Positions 17,240-27,222 of a DNA stretch of 62,958 nt are shown here, in pieces. The DNA is from Kamptonema sp. UHCC 0994 (lineage in GTDB: Bacteria > Cyanobacteriota > Cyanobacteriia > Cyanobacteriales > Microcoleaceae). The stretch is from the NCBI RefSeq assembly GCF_029167235.1, contig NZ_JARFTR010000035.1, positions 1 through 62,958 on the forward strand, written 5' to 3'. A program made the translations under genes and the position numbers. The stretch's first letter is position 1, and the number at the start of each line of letters is the position of its first letter. The notes under the pieces were generated by a model. It did not search any database. It was not told where the DNA came from and saw only the letters and a program-made list of their open reading frames with translations.

Positions 17240-18196
17240 GTGATAAAAAGAGCGTTAATTTGTGGTATTTCTGGCCAGGATGGAGCTTACTTAGCTGAAC
17301 TACTGCTTAAAAAAGGATATTTTGTCTGCGGAACTTCGCGAGATGCCCAAATGTCTGAGTTCCGAAACCTCTCTCGTTTAGGCATCCGCGACTCCGTGAA
17401 GATGGAATCTATGTCTTTGAATGATTTTCGCAGCGTCTTGCAAGTCTTGACAAAAATTCAGCCCGATGAGGTGTACAATTTAGCGGGTCAGACTTCGGTG
17501 GGACTGTCGTTTGAACAGCCAGTTGAAACTCTGGAAAGTATTGCTACTGGGACTTTGAATCTTTTAGAAGCGATTCGGTTTACTGGTGGCAAGGTGAAAT
17601 TATATAATGCCAGTTCTAGTGAATGTTTTGGCAATACGAGGGGTTTGGCGGCGGATGAAAATACCCCTTTTCATCCCAGAAGTCCCTATGCGGTAGCGAA
17701 AGCAACGGCTTTTTGGGAGGTAGCAAACTATCGGGAAGCTTACAATTTATTTGCGTGTTCTGGTATTCTATTTAATCATGAATCACCGTTGCGACCAGAA
17801 AGGTTCGTAACGCAAAAGATTGTGGCGGTAGCTTGTAGAATCGCTGCGGGAAGTTCGGAAAAGTTAAATTTGGGGAATATTTCAGTACAACGGGACTGGG
17901 GATGGGCCCCGGAGTATGTGGAGGCGATGTATTTGATGTTACAACGGTCGGAGGCCGATGATTATGTAATTGCTACTGGCAAAAGTTATACTTTGGAGGA
18001 ATTTGCAAAGGCAGCTTTTGCTTATTTAGATTTGGATTGGCGGGAACATACGGTGATTGATGAGAGTCTGTACAGACCTACTGAGATTTCTATTGGTCGT
18101 GGAAATCCGGGTAAGGCTAAGGAAAAGTTAGGTTGGGAGGCGAAGTATAAAATGCAAGATGTTGTCAGAATGATGGTGGAGGCGAAAATGGTTTAG
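17240..18196 (+). CDS. gmd: GDP-mannose 4,6-dehydratase-like SDR enzyme (copy 1)
   Basis: This 318-residue extended short-chain dehydrogenase has the NAD(P)-binding motif G-I-S-G-Q-D-G-A-Y-L at the N-terminus, which is characteristic of GDP-mannose 4,6-dehydratases. It also has N-L-A-G-Q-T-S-V-G, N-A-S-S-S-E-C-F-G and the catalytic Y-A-V-A-K, followed by F-N-H-E-S-P-L-R and the Gmd-type V-Q-R-D-W-G-W-A-P-E-Y-V. It should convert GDP-mannose to GDP-4-keto-6-deoxymannose. It is slightly shorter than typical Gmd (about 340-370). It starts at GTG 17240, seven bases after GAGG. A closely similar second copy lies at 27602-28561. No GDP-fucose synthase is seen between them, so the downstream step is elsewhere or uses the epimerase-like genes here. 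Confidence 0.88.
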   Translation: MIKRALICGISGQDGAYLAELLLKKGYFVCGTSRDAQMSEFRNLSRLGIRDSVKMESMSLNDFRSVLQVLTKIQPDEVYNLAGQTSVGLSFEQPVETLESIATGTLNLLEAIRFTGGKVKLYNASSSECFGNTRGLAADENTPFHPRSPYAVAKATAFWEVANYREAYNLFACSGILFNHESPLRPERFVTQKIVAVACRIAAGSSEKLNLGNISVQRDWGWAPEYVEAMYLMLQRSEADDYVIATGKSYTLEEFAKAAFAYLDLDWREHTVIDESLYRPTEISIGRGNPGKAKEKLGWEAKYKMQDVVRMMVEAKMV

Positions 18197-18288
18197 TTCT
18201 TAAGGGCAAACAGATTTTTTAGCAATTTGAAAGTAAAAATACTTGGGCAATTTTCAGATTAATTAATGACCTTTAAAATCGTAAAAAA

Positions 18289-19065
18289 ATGCAAGTAGTG
18301 ATCTTAGCAGGTGGTCTCGGTACCCGTCTCCGAGAAGAAACAGAGTTTCGTCCTAAACCATTAGTGGATGTGGGAGGACACCCTATTCTTTGGCATATTA
18401 TGAAAATATATGCCCATTATGGCTTCCGCGATTTTATTGTATGCTTGGGCTATCGCGGCAATATGATTAAAGAATATTTCCTCAATTATGAGGCAATGAA
18501 CAATGACTTTACTATTTGCTTAGGCCGCCAAAATTGCATCACTTATCACGGGGAACATCAAGAGCAAGATTTTAATGTCACCCTAGCTGAAACTGGTCAA
18601 GAAACTATGACTGGCGGCCGGGTGAAGCGGATTGAGAAATACATTACTGACGATACTTTTATGGTGACTTATGGAGATGGAGTCACTGATGTAGATATTG
18701 GGGCGCTGGTTGATTTTCATAAATCGCATGGTAAGTTGGCTACTATTACCACAGTCCGCCCTATTTCTAGGTTTGGGATTTTGGATGTGGACAATCAGGG
18801 TACTGTGCAACAGTTTACGGAGAAACCGCAATTAGATGGTTGGGCAAGTGCGGGATATTTAATATTAAACCGCCGTATTTTTGACTATTTGGGTGGAGAT
18901 GATTGCTTTTTAGAGCGAGAACCCCTAGAACGTTTAGCCGCTGAAGGTCAATTGATGGCTTACCGCCACGAAGGATTTTTCTTTGCGATGGATACCTACC
19001 GCGAGTATAAATATTTGAATGAGCTGTGGGATAATGGAGAAGCTCCTTGGAGGGTGTGGGAATGA
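18289..19065 (+). CDS. rfbF: Glucose-1-phosphate cytidylyltransferase
   Basis: This 258-residue nucleotidyltransferase has L-A-G-G-L-G-T-R-L at the N-terminus followed by R-P-K-P-L, the signature of sugar-1-phosphate nucleotidylyltransferases. The pattern V-G[12 protein letters not shown], L-G-Y-R-G and F-F-A-M-D-T-Y-R-E identifies the RfbF (CTP:glucose-1-phosphate) branch. It makes CDP-glucose, the entry point to CDP-deoxy sugars. Length is normal for the family. Its stop overlaps the next start by ATGA, tying it to the dehydratase that uses its product. Confidence 0.93.
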   Translation: MQVVILAGGLGTRLREETEFRPKPLVDVGGHPILWHIMKIYAHYGFRDFIVCLGYRGNMIKEYFLNYEAMNNDFTICLGRQNCITYHGEHQEQDFNVTLAETGQETMTGGRVKRIEKYITDDTFMVTYGDGVTDVDIGALVDFHKSHGKLATITTVRPISRFGILDVDNQGTVQQFTEKPQLDGWASAGYLILNRRIFDYLGGDDCFLEREPLERLAAEGQLMAYRHEGFFFAMDTYREYKYLNELWDNGEAPWRVWE

Positions 19066-20069
19066 GGGATTTTTGGTGCGATCGTTCGGTGTTTGTAACT
19101 GGCTGTACTGGTTTATTAGGTAGTTGGCTAGTCGCTGATTTAGTGCAACGAGGAGCGAGGGTAACGGGATTAGTTAGAGACTTAGTACCGCAATCTAGGC
19201 TCTACATGGAAGACTGGCATCAGCGTATTAATATAGTGCGCGGTTGTGTGGAAGATTTGCCAGCACTGGAGCGGGCTATCAATGAATATGAAATAGACAC
19301 AGTATTTCACTTAGCTGCTCAAACTATTGTAGGAGTTGCTAACCGCGAACCACTGGCTACTTTTGAGACGAATATTAAAGGTACTTGGAACGTCCTAGAA
19401 GCTTGTCGCAAAGTGGGGGGAGTCAGTCGAATTGTGGTAGCATCAAGCGATAAAGCTTATGGCGACCAAGAGGTGTTACCCTACGACGAGACAACACCAC
19501 TGCAAGGTGAACATCCTTATGATGTTTCTAAAAGTTGTGCCGATCTGATTTGTCGGACTTATTATGTTAGTTACGGCTTGCCAGTTTGCATTACTCGGTG
19601 CGGCAATTTTTACGGGGGGGGAGACTTAAATTTTAATCGAATTGTCCCCGATACAATTCGTTCAGCGTTGCGGGATAAGCCAGTTGTGATCCGTAGTGAC
19701 GGTAGTTTTATTCGGGATTATTTCTATGCCAAGGATGGGGTTTTAGCTTATTTGCATCTAGCTGAGCAGATGGATAGGCGCGAAATCTGGGGAGAGGCTT
19801 TTAATTTCAGCAATGAGCTGCAAATTACAGTTGTAGAAATGGTGCGAAAGATTTTAGGATTGATGGATAAGAGTCATTTGGAACCGATTATTTTGAATCA
19901 GGCGAAGAATGAAATTATACATCAGTATCTTTCGGCGGAAAAGGCTCGGAGGTTATTGAATTGGAAACCGCAATATTCGCTTGACGAATGTTTGCGGGAG
20001 ACAATAGAGTGGTACGAACATTTTTTCAATCTTGCCTCTAAACCATTAGCATTACTTATGCAAAAATAG
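19062..20069 (+). CDS. rfbG: CDP-glucose 4,6-dehydratase-like SDR enzyme
   Basis: The protein has about 335 residues from ATG 19062; a TTG at 19047 is in frame, but the ATGA overlap with rfbF favours 19062. It has the Rossmann motif [12 protein letters not shown], then [16 protein letters not shown] and a catalytic Y-D-V-S-K. These match the RfbG family, where the motif follows an N-terminal F-W-x-x-R-V-F. Expected reaction: CDP-glucose to CDP-4-keto-6-deoxyglucose. The family call leans partly on the adjacent rfbF; a general nucleotide-sugar epimerase/dehydratase is the alternative. Confidence 0.82.
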   Translation: MRDFWCDRSVFVTGCTGLLGSWLVADLVQRGARVTGLVRDLVPQSRLYMEDWHQRINIVRGCVEDLPALERAINEYEIDTVFHLAAQTIVGVANREPLATFETNIKGTWNVLEACRKVGGVSRIVVASSDKAYGDQEVLPYDETTPLQGEHPYDVSKSCADLICRTYYVSYGLPVCITRCGNFYGGGDLNFNRIVPDTIRSALRDKPVVIRSDGSFIRDYFYAKDGVLAYLHLAEQMDRREIWGEAFNFSNELQITVVEMVRKILGLMDKSHLEPIILNQAKNEIIHQYLSAEKARRLLNWKPQYSLDECLRETIEWYEHFFNLASKPLALLMQK

Positions 20070-20227
20070 AATTGATTAGCCTTCTATAAACTTTGATTTT
20101 GTTAGTAACTGATGCTAAACTAGGTAGGCTTCGTTACTAATCATGCTAAGGTAGTAAAAAGGTAATTCCAGGCACTGAAGCATCCGATTTAAAAACTACC
20201 TGCCTACTTACATCTTGGAGAATCATA
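20070..20227 (+). promoter_or_regulatory. Leader region of the C-methyltransferase gene
   Basis: This 158-bp AT-rich gap splits the rfbFG pair from the methyltransferase/reductase pair. A clear Shine-Dalgarno sequence (GGAG at 20217-20220) lies seven bases before ATG 20228. No strong terminator is seen, so read-through from rfbG is possible. Confidence 0.4.
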
Positions 20228-21553
20228 ATGACTCAATCTGCCCACAGCTCAGTTAAAGAAATTACTAAATGTCGAATTTGCGGTAATGAAAATCTCACCC
20301 CTGTTTTAAGTCTTGGCGAGCAATGCCTCAGCAGTGTTTTTCCAGCAATGGATTCCCCTAACCCATCTATTTCTCCTCTCGATCTAGTTCTGTGTGACGG
20401 CGATGATTCAAGTGATATTTGTCGGATGCTACAATTCAAGCACACCGCTAATGTATCAGAAATGTACGGGACGACTTATGGCTACCGTTCATCAACCAGT
20501 CGCACGATGCGTAGTCACTTAGAGTCAAAGATTAAACACCTGCTAGAACTTGTGCAACCCAAGGATGGCGACATTGTATTAGATATCGGTTGCAATGATG
20601 GCACAGTGCTGAATTTGTATCGGAATCTTGGGCTAGTTCGAGTTGGCATGGACCCATCCAGTGAAAAATTCGCTGATAATTTCGATCCTGATATTCAGGT
20701 TATTTATGATTTCTTTTCATCTGATCGTTTGCGTAGCATTATTGGAGAGAGTAAGTGTCGCATAATCACTTCAATTGCGATGTTTTACGACCTTGAAGAC
20801 CCAGTAGGCTTCATGCGTCAAATTCACTCCATACTTGCCCAAGACGGGGTATGGGGCTTTGAATTGTCGTATATGCCGATGATGTTCACTAACCTCACCT
20901 ACGATCAAGTTTGTCACGAACACATAACCTATATGGGTTTGCGTCAAATCTTTTGGATGGCTGAACGTGCTGGCATCAAAATACTGGATGTGAGCTTGAA
21001 TGATATCAATGGTGGTAGTTTTTACCTGATTGCTGCCCGGAATGATAGTCCGATGGAGCCTAACCATCATAATATTAAGAAGCTCCTTGATTATGAAGAG
21101 CCACTGAGCACAATAGCTCCTTTTGATCGTTTCCGAAATCGCGTTCTTCAGCATCGTGATGAAGTGCGTAATTTTTTCGATCTAACCCGCGCTGCTGGCA
21201 AAAAAGTCTATGGCTATGGAGCATCGACCAAGGGAAATATTGTACTAAATTTTTGCAATATTACCACGCAAGACCTGGTTGCTATCTGTGACTTGCAACC
21301 TCAAAAACACGGTCTGGTTACACCCGGTACTCGCATTCCGATCATTAGTCAAGAAGAGCTACGGCGCAATCAACCTGACTATGTATTTGTCTTTATCTGG
21401 CATTTCCGTCGCGAAGTGATTGAGGATGAGATTGAATATCTGGAAAAAGGTGGAAAGTTAGTGTTTGACTTACCGCGTCTGCATATTGTCGATCGCGATA
21501 ACTATAAGCGCTATTTAAGCGCTCCTTTTGAAGAATTAGCTTTTCCTTTGTAA
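20228..21553 (+). CDS. Nucleotide-sugar C-methyltransferase, SAM-dependent
   Basis: This 441-residue protein has three parts. The N-terminal zinc-ribbon-like segment has C-R-I-C-G near the start and a later Cys (putative zinc-binding domain of sugar C-methyltransferases, Methyltransf_13). The central class I SAM-binding domain has V-L-D-I-G-C-N-D-G-T at about 118-127. The C-terminal domain has Y-G-Y-G-A-S-T-K-G-N, typical of the Methyltransf_14 region. This layout is that of TylC3/NovU-type enzymes, which methylate a carbon next to a 4-keto group. Placed directly after rfbFG, it probably forms a branched CDP-6-deoxy-4-ketohexose. The N-terminal Cys set looks reduced compared with classic four-Cys members, so zinc binding is uncertain. 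Confidence 0.85.
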   Translation: MTQSAHSSVKEITKCRICGNENLTPVLSLGEQCLSSVFPAMDSPNPSISPLDLVLCDGDDSSDICRMLQFKHTANVSEMYGTTYGYRSSTSRTMRSHLESKIKHLLELVQPKDGDIVLDIGCNDGTVLNLYRNLGLVRVGMDPSSEKFADNFDPDIQVIYDFFSSDRLRSIIGESKCRIITSIAMFYDLEDPVGFMRQIHSILAQDGVWGFELSYMPMMFTNLTYDQVCHEHITYMGLRQIFWMAERAGIKILDVSLNDINGGSFYLIAARNDSPMEPNHHNIKKLLDYEEPLSTIAPFDRFRNRVLQHRDEVRNFFDLTRAAGKKVYGYGASTKGNIVLNFCNITTQDLVAICDLQPQKHGLVTPGTRIPIISQEELRRNQPDYVFVFIWHFRREVIEDEIEYLEKGGKLVFDLPRLHIVDRDNYKRYLSAPFEELAFPL

Positions 21554-21569
21554 ATTAGGCTGATAAACC

Positions 21570-22490
21570 ATGAAAAAAGTGCTAGTAACAGGTGCGACTG
21601 GTTTTATTGGTAGACACACGATCGCACCTTTAACTGCTGCGGGTTTTGAGGTTCATGCAGTCACCTCTAAAGTTCCAGTAAATTCAACAGATGTAGACGG
21701 GAAATGCTGTTGGCATACGATGAATTTACTAGAGCCCACGCAAGTTAAAAATCTGGTGTCTACCATCAAGCCAACTCACCTGCTGCACTTTGCTTGGTAC
21801 AACATACCCGGACAATGCTTAGTAGCAGAAGAAAATTTCCTTTGGGTACAAGCTAGTTTAGAATTACTAAGACATTTTCGAGAACAAGGCGGGGAACGAG
21901 TTGTCATGGCTGGTAGCGCCTTGGAATATGATTGGAACTACGGTTACTGCTCGGAAGTTTTAACTCCCAGAAACCCCCATACAACTTACGGGGTTTGCAA
22001 AAATGCTTTGCAAGAAATGTTAAAAGCCTATGCAGAAATCACTAACCTTAGTAGTGCTTGGGGCCGTGTTTTTAACGTTTATGGTCCTTACGATCATCCT
22101 AAGCGTTTAGTATCATCAGTTATCTGTTCTCTGTTGCGTGGCGAACCTGCTTTGTGTTCTCATGGTAATCAACTAAGAGATTATCTTTATGTTGAAGATG
22201 TGGCTAACGCTTTTGTTGCACTTTTAGAAAGTAATGTTGCTGATGATATGAATATAGCTTCAGGAAAGCCTGTAGCTGTTAAAGAAATTGTCTTAAAAAT
22301 AGCTGAAAAGTTGGGAAAACTTGATTTAGTTAAACTAGGGACTATACTTGCTTCTGCTGATGAACCACCGCTATTTGCTGCGAATATCTCTCGCTTATCA
22401 ACAGAAATGGGTCTTTTACCAAAATACGATTTAGACAATGGCTTAGAGGAAACTATTGTTTGGTGGAAAAAAGAACTACATTTGTGTTAA
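21570..22490 (+). CDS. NAD(P)-dependent nucleotide-sugar reductase/epimerase
   Basis: This 306-residue extended SDR has V-T-G-A-T-G-F-I-G-R-H at residues 5-15. It has a catalytic Y-G-V-C-K at about 148-152 and a late R-D-Y-L-Y-V-E-D-V-A block, as in 4-ketoreductases and epimerases of nucleotide sugars. It lies 16 bp after the C-methyltransferase and probably reduces the 4-keto group of the methylated intermediate to finish the CDP-sugar. Stereochemistry cannot be predicted. It is the last gene of the rightward CDP-sugar group; the next two genes are on the opposite strand. Confidence 0.85.
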   Translation: MKKVLVTGATGFIGRHTIAPLTAAGFEVHAVTSKVPVNSTDVDGKCCWHTMNLLEPTQVKNLVSTIKPTHLLHFAWYNIPGQCLVAEENFLWVQASLELLRHFREQGGERVVMAGSALEYDWNYGYCSEVLTPRNPHTTYGVCKNALQEMLKAYAEITNLSSAWGRVFNVYGPYDHPKRLVSSVICSLLRGEPALCSHGNQLRDYLYVEDVANAFVALLESNVADDMNIASGKPVAVKEIVLKIAEKLGKLDLVKLGTILASADEPPLFAANISRLSTEMGLLPKYDLDNGLEETIVWWKKELHLC

Positions 22491-22553
22491 TCCTGCTAGT
22501 TTTGGGATGCTTTTTAAAGAATCTTTTGGTTATGGTTCTAATTAGTTAGATTG

Positions 22554-24128
22554 CTACTCAAATGGCTTGGCAATTAAATCTAAATGTACCCCTTTGCCAT
22601 CATATTTCATTATAAAATCTGTATCAGATGCCTCAATTATGGACGAGTCATAATCAATTATTCCTAAACTATAACCATACTCTTTAATCTGCTCCAAATA
22701 TTCTTGACCCACAATTTTTCGATGAAATTCTGTAATAATTATAGGACGATGTTTTTTGATAGTTTTATCCATGCCCCTTAGAGCCCAAGGTTCATGGTAT
22801 TCAATATCTAATTTAATGAGATTGATTTGCTTTTCTTGGAGGAGTAAATCATCTCCCTTTATTGCAGAAACAAACATCTGATTATTGACAGCACTCACAT
22901 TCCCCTCAGAAACCACATTCCCATTAGATGACTCTGTAGAAAATCCCAAGATTTGTTGAGAATCAGAAACAGCAAAGGGATAAACTGTAATATTACTAAA
23001 ACGATTCTCTACAATACTAGCGTAGATTAGTTGTAAATTAAGTGGATTAGGTTCAAATGCTATTACTTTTCCTGAGTTTTGAAGAAGGCTTGATGCGAGC
23101 AAGGTATAATAGCCGATGTTAGCACCTATGTCTACAAAAACACTTCCCGGCTTGAGCAAATTTATCACAACAGTCTCCACATGAGGCTCCCACTTCTCAT
23201 TTTGCCAAATATTAATACCCACCATAAGATCCGTTCTCATCAGATAGATCTTAAATTTCTGACAATCAACTAAAACCCGACGCTCGCTGATTACTCTAGC
23301 TATATTATCAAAGCGGACTGATATTTCTTTTTCTATTTGCCCAAGACTAATGCCACTCATTAGCATTACTTGACAATGGAATAGTTCCCAGTATAAGGGA
23401 GAGCGATATTGTACTCGCTGAAAGATATCATAAAGTTCTTGCTTATAATAGAAAGGAATTAGGTTTAGTATATGAAGGTAGAGTTGCACAGAGTCTTTTT
23501 TATGCCCTTCTTTTTCCATTTCCCTAGCTAAATTCATAGCATCTTCCAATTTTCCCTGCTGGATTAGGATAATCCCTAATTTTAATTTAGCTTCAGGGTA
23601 AACCCAATACATTTCTGTCTTCATTAATTCTTGTAATGAAGAAACTGCTTCCTCAAGTTTCTGCTGTTGAGCCAAACAATCTGCTAAAGCCAGATAAGCG
23701 TGAGGATGGGTAGGTGGATTTTCTATAGCTTTGTAATAAAAACTAATTGCTGCCTCTATATTTTTTTGGCGTAGTAGGTGCCCCATACGAGTGTAATAGT
23801 CTGAGTTTTTGGGAGATATTTCGCTTGCTTTCTGGTAATAAGCTATAGCTAAATCTGATTGCTTTTGTTGGAATAAAAAACTGGCTATAGCATCATAAAT
23901 CTTCCCGTCAGAATTTTCAGCCGACTTGATTGGCAGGGCTTTTTGATAAAAACTAATAGCTAAATCAAGTTGGTTGTTCAATGATAGAGTTTCAGCTATT
24001 TGCAAGTAAATTAATTCATTGTCAGGTTGAGCTTGCAAAATTTGTTCGTAAACGGCGATAGCTTCTTCTAAGTTACCTTGTTCAAGTAACGACGTTCCAG
24101 TTTTAATTAATGATTCAGCGTCTTGCAT
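22554..24128 (-). CDS. TPR-FkbM methyltransferase fusion
   Basis: In this 524-residue protein the first 215 residues or so are five to six TPR units beginning with L-L-E-Q-G-N-L-E-E-A-I-A-V-Y-E. After a linker comes an FkbM-family SAM-dependent methyltransferase (about 320-500) with V-F-V-D-I-G-A-N-I-G-Y-Y-T, then V-I-A-F-E-P-N-P and I-K-L-D-I-E-Y-H-E. FkbM enzymes O-methylate sugars and other hydroxylated metabolites. The fused TPR array suggests docking to a multienzyme assembly. It lies 88 bp downstream of the TPR-GT61 gene on the same strand, probably in one operon. Confidence 0.87.
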   Translation of the reverse strand: MQDAESLIKTGTSLLEQGNLEEAIAVYEQILQAQPDNELIYLQIAETLSLNNQLDLAISFYQKALPIKSAENSDGKIYDAIASFLFQQKQSDLAIAYYQKASEISPKNSDYYTRMGHLLRQKNIEAAISFYYKAIENPPTHPHAYLALADCLAQQQKLEEAVSSLQELMKTEMYWVYPEAKLKLGIILIQQGKLEDAMNLAREMEKEGHKKDSVQLYLHILNLIPFYYKQELYDIFQRVQYRSPLYWELFHCQVMLMSGISLGQIEKEISVRFDNIARVISERRVLVDCQKFKIYLMRTDLMVGINIWQNEKWEPHVETVVINLLKPGSVFVDIGANIGYYTLLASSLLQNSGKVIAFEPNPLNLQLIYASIVENRFSNITVYPFAVSDSQQILGFSTESSNGNVVSEGNVSAVNNQMFVSAIKGDDLLLQEKQINLIKLDIEYHEPWALRGMDKTIKKHRPIIITEFHRKIVGQEYLEQIKEYGYSLGIIDYDSSIIEASDTDFIMKYDGKGVHLDLIAKPFE

Positions 24129-24216
24129 TTTTTGATATCCGTAAAACTAGGTTTTTTACTCACCAACTGGCTAACTCAATAAATCAAAATCAAAAGATAA
24201 AATATTTAGCTAATAA

Positions 24217-27200
24217 TCATTTAACACCAGCCATATTTAGCATTGCGCTAAGGGCAGTTACATCAATGATTGTGTCCTCAAAGCCATCAATTTCATAAAC
24301 AAGATGTCGTAAATAGGTACAGGGGATTCCATCACCTATCAAGTAATAGTATTCTAGTCCCAAGTGATGACTCATTATATAGTAGCACATCCCTACATTA
24401 TTAGGTGTGAAAATTTCTATAACCTTAGTCCCAGGATTACAAAATAGCAGATTAGTCCCTCCACCGCTATGCTGAGTTACTATAACTTTAGCACTGGACA
24501 TCAATGAAATCTTTTCTGCTATCGAGATTGATTCGGCGGTAATAGTTACAAACCCCAATTTATCCAAGACTTCAATCACTTCAGCTTCATTGATAATTCT
24601 CCGATTCCCTACAATACGCCTACTAATATATATACGCTCTGGTTTCTCTAATTTTGACTTAGCTGCCGCAGATAAAAATTTGCTCCTGAGAAAATCAGTA
24701 GTCCATTTAGTCGGGCAACAAATTATGCCTGGGTAAGATGAAAGAACCAACCTATCCGCTTTCACATGAGGGTATTTACTACCATCTATAATTTTATTTT
24801 CGGGAATTCCCAATATATTTAGTGTTTCTTTGTGAAAGTCAGATTTATAATTGCGAACTACAAATTTGTCTATACTATCCAGTTCTATCCCACTCAATTC
24901 TATTAGACCCAATTTGGGAAGCGCATCAATTATCCAATGGTAGTATATCGCACTTGTATTACCTGATAAAACTGCTACTGTACCATTAACTTCGTGAATA
25001 GAGGGCAAACTTAGCTCTGATAAGTTTCCAGGGTTTATGAAACTAGAAACATCTAGCAATATCTGATTGTCAGCCGTGATGTAAGCAGTCTGCCTACCGT
25101 CAAGCTGACAGTACCTTCCTTCTTGTACTATAGCAGCAAAGGTGGCTGGCGATTCAAATTTACTCCAATTTTTCAACCCAGGATGAACATCTTCATCTAA
25201 AGTTTTCGGGAGCGGGATTTGAATTTGATGACTAGGATGTATATCTATATAGTTACTTGACTCCGAGTTGGATTTAACTGCCCACTCTCTAGTTGAAGGA
25301 TAAAACCCTTGCGGAGGAGTTACTGGCTCTGCTTTTTGGAAACAAGCATTTGCCTCATCTATTTTACCTTGTTGCAGCAAAATATTACCTAAGTTTCTTA
25401 GAGCTTCAGGGTGATCGGATGGAATCCCTTGCTTGATTAACCCTTGTAAACAGGACACAGCTTCATTTAAATTACCTTTTTGAGTAAGGCAGTTCGCTAA
25501 TCCTAGATAAGCATGGTAGTGGATATCAGGTTGTTGCAGGGCTTTTGTATAATACTTTATTGCCTCATCTATTTGATCAACTCGCGATAATATATGACCA
25601 ATGTAAATGTAAGTATTTGTTGCATTAGGTTGCACATCAACGGCTTTTTTGTAAAATTTAATGGCTGCGTATAGTTGGTTTTGGACTGAAAGAATATGCC
25701 CAATATTTATATAGGCTTCACCTTTATTCGGATTGAGACTGATAGATTCTTTATAATATTTTATCGCTTCGTCTAACCGATTTTTTTGTTGTAGTAGCTG
25801 ACCGATATTGATATAAACTTCGGCAAATTCTGGCAAATTTGGTTGAGGAATTAATAAGAGTGAATTTTTATATGCTTCTAGTGCTTCATCTACCCGACCT
25901 ATTCGTGCTAAAAGTTTTCCTAAGCACGCATAGAATTCTGCTGAGTATGACTTATTGAGTAAAGCGCTGAAAAATTTGGCTCTAATCGCAACCTGCTCGT
26001 CATATTTATTCTCTAAAGCTATATGTTCAGCCCAACGGCTATAGGCTAAAGCTATCTCAGGTTTTAGTAAAACGGCCTGATGGAAAGAGACAAGGGCTTT
26101 ATACCATTCCCCTTTTTGTGCAAAGAAGGTTCCCAATTGCCAGTGAACTTCCTCAAATGAAAGTGAGAAGAACTGTTTGTACCTTGATTGAAATTCCATT
26201 GATGGTCGGATGATTTCGGCGAGTGTTTGGTGACGAGTTCGACCACTTGAACGGATAACTTCAAGGAATGATGCAACTTCTTCTTCATTGAGAGAGCGTT
26301 TCAGATACAGCCGGAAAAGTTCTAGCACGAACTCTGCATCACTGAGGAGGCTAGTTTTTTGCAAAAAGGCTGCGTCGTCAGGGGGAAATTGCTCCAGATA
26401 ACTGAGTTTAGCCAAGGCTTTCCCTAACTGCTCATCCGACATGAAAAATGGGTGAAGATCTATTGCTCTCCGGTATGAGACAACTGCTGCTTCTAGATCG
26501 CCGATTTGTTCTAAAGCTTCTCCTAAAAGGTTATGAATTAAAGCCTCTTGCGAGTTAAACTCAATTGCTTTTTGATATGTTTCAGTGGCCTCCCGCCAAT
26601 TCCCCTGTTTCGCTAAAGCATTCCCCAAATCCAAATAAACTTCTAAGTTATCTGGCTGAAGATTTAGCAGGTTGCGGTATGATTGCACGTCATTTGGATT
26701 TAGTTGTACTGCATGGCGGTAGGAGGCGATTGCCCCTTCCAAATCCAATTTAGTTCGCTGTTCCAGAACCTCCCCCAACTTATGGTGAATCCAGTCCATT
26801 TCTGGGTTCAGATTTTTCGCTTGCCTATAAGCCGCGATCGCTTCATCTAGCTGACCCAGTTTAGCTAAGCTCTCGCCTAATCCCCAGTAAGAACCGAAAT
26901 GTTGCGGATTGAGTGCAACGGCTTTACGGAAGGTCGCAGCGGCTTCCTCCGGTTGCAATTGTTGAGCTAGAGCATCTGCTAAATGGTGGTAAGACCAAGA
27001 GAAATCTGGATTGAGTTCTATAGCGCGACGGTAAGCTGCGATCGCATCATCCAGTTGACCCATTTTTGCTAAAGCTTCCCCTAAATGGTGGTGATACCAA
27101 GAGATGCCAGGATTTAACTCTATCGACTGACGAAAAGCCGCGATCGCCTCCTCTAGTTTCCCTTCCGCTAAAAGCTCTTTCCCTTCGTTAAAATATTGTG

Positions 27201-27222
27201 TTGCCGCTTCTGGTGTATTCAT
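24217..27222 (-). CDS. TPR-DUF4214-like-TPR-GT61 glycosyltransferase fusion
   Basis: This is a 1001-residue protein. A first TPR array (about 1-280) is followed by a short helical segment (about 285-350, with L-F-R-L-Y-L-K-R-S-L-N) resembling the DUF4214-type repeat, then a second TPR array (about 360-640). The C-terminal GT61/DUF563-type glycosyltransferase (about 690-980) has Y-Y-H-W-I-I-D-A-L-P-K-L, R-I-Y-I-S-R-R and S-G-G-G-T-N-L-L-F-C. GT61 enzymes add xylose or N-acetylglucosamine in eukaryotes; bacterial members are usually uncharacterised and linked to capsule or O-antigen loci. The TPR-GT arrangement is reminiscent of O-GlcNAc transferase, though the catalytic family differs. Confidence 0.86.
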   Translation of the reverse strand: MNTPEAATQYFNEGKELLAEGKLEEAIAAFRQSIELNPGISWYHHHLGEALAKMGQLDDAIAAYRRAIELNPDFSWSYHHLADALAQQLQPEEAAATFRKAVALNPQHFGSYWGLGESLAKLGQLDEAIAAYRQAKNLNPEMDWIHHKLGEVLEQRTKLDLEGAIASYRHAVQLNPNDVQSYRNLLNLQPDNLEVYLDLGNALAKQGNWREATETYQKAIEFNSQEALIHNLLGEALEQIGDLEAAVVSYRRAIDLHPFFMSDEQLGKALAKLSYLEQFPPDDAAFLQKTSLLSDAEFVLELFRLYLKRSLNEEEVASFLEVIRSSGRTRHQTLAEIIRPSMEFQSRYKQFFSLSFEEVHWQLGTFFAQKGEWYKALVSFHQAVLLKPEIALAYSRWAEHIALENKYDEQVAIRAKFFSALLNKSYSAEFYACLGKLLARIGRVDEALEAYKNSLLLIPQPNLPEFAEVYINIGQLLQQKNRLDEAIKYYKESISLNPNKGEAYINIGHILSVQNQLYAAIKFYKKAVDVQPNATNTYIYIGHILSRVDQIDEAIKYYTKALQQPDIHYHAYLGLANCLTQKGNLNEAVSCLQGLIKQGIPSDHPEALRNLGNILLQQGKIDEANACFQKAEPVTPPQGFYPSTREWAVKSNSESSNYIDIHPSHQIQIPLPKTLDEDVHPGLKNWSKFESPATFAAIVQEGRYCQLDGRQTAYITADNQILLDVSSFINPGNLSELSLPSIHEVNGTVAVLSGNTSAIYYHWIIDALPKLGLIELSGIELDSIDKFVVRNYKSDFHKETLNILGIPENKIIDGSKYPHVKADRLVLSSYPGIICCPTKWTTDFLRSKFLSAAAKSKLEKPERIYISRRIVGNRRIINEAEVIEVLDKLGFVTITAESISIAEKISLMSSAKVIVTQHSGGGTNLLFCNPGTKVIEIFTPNNVGMCYYIMSHHLGLEYYYLIGDGIPCTYLRHLVYEIDGFEDTIIDVTALSAMLNMAGVK

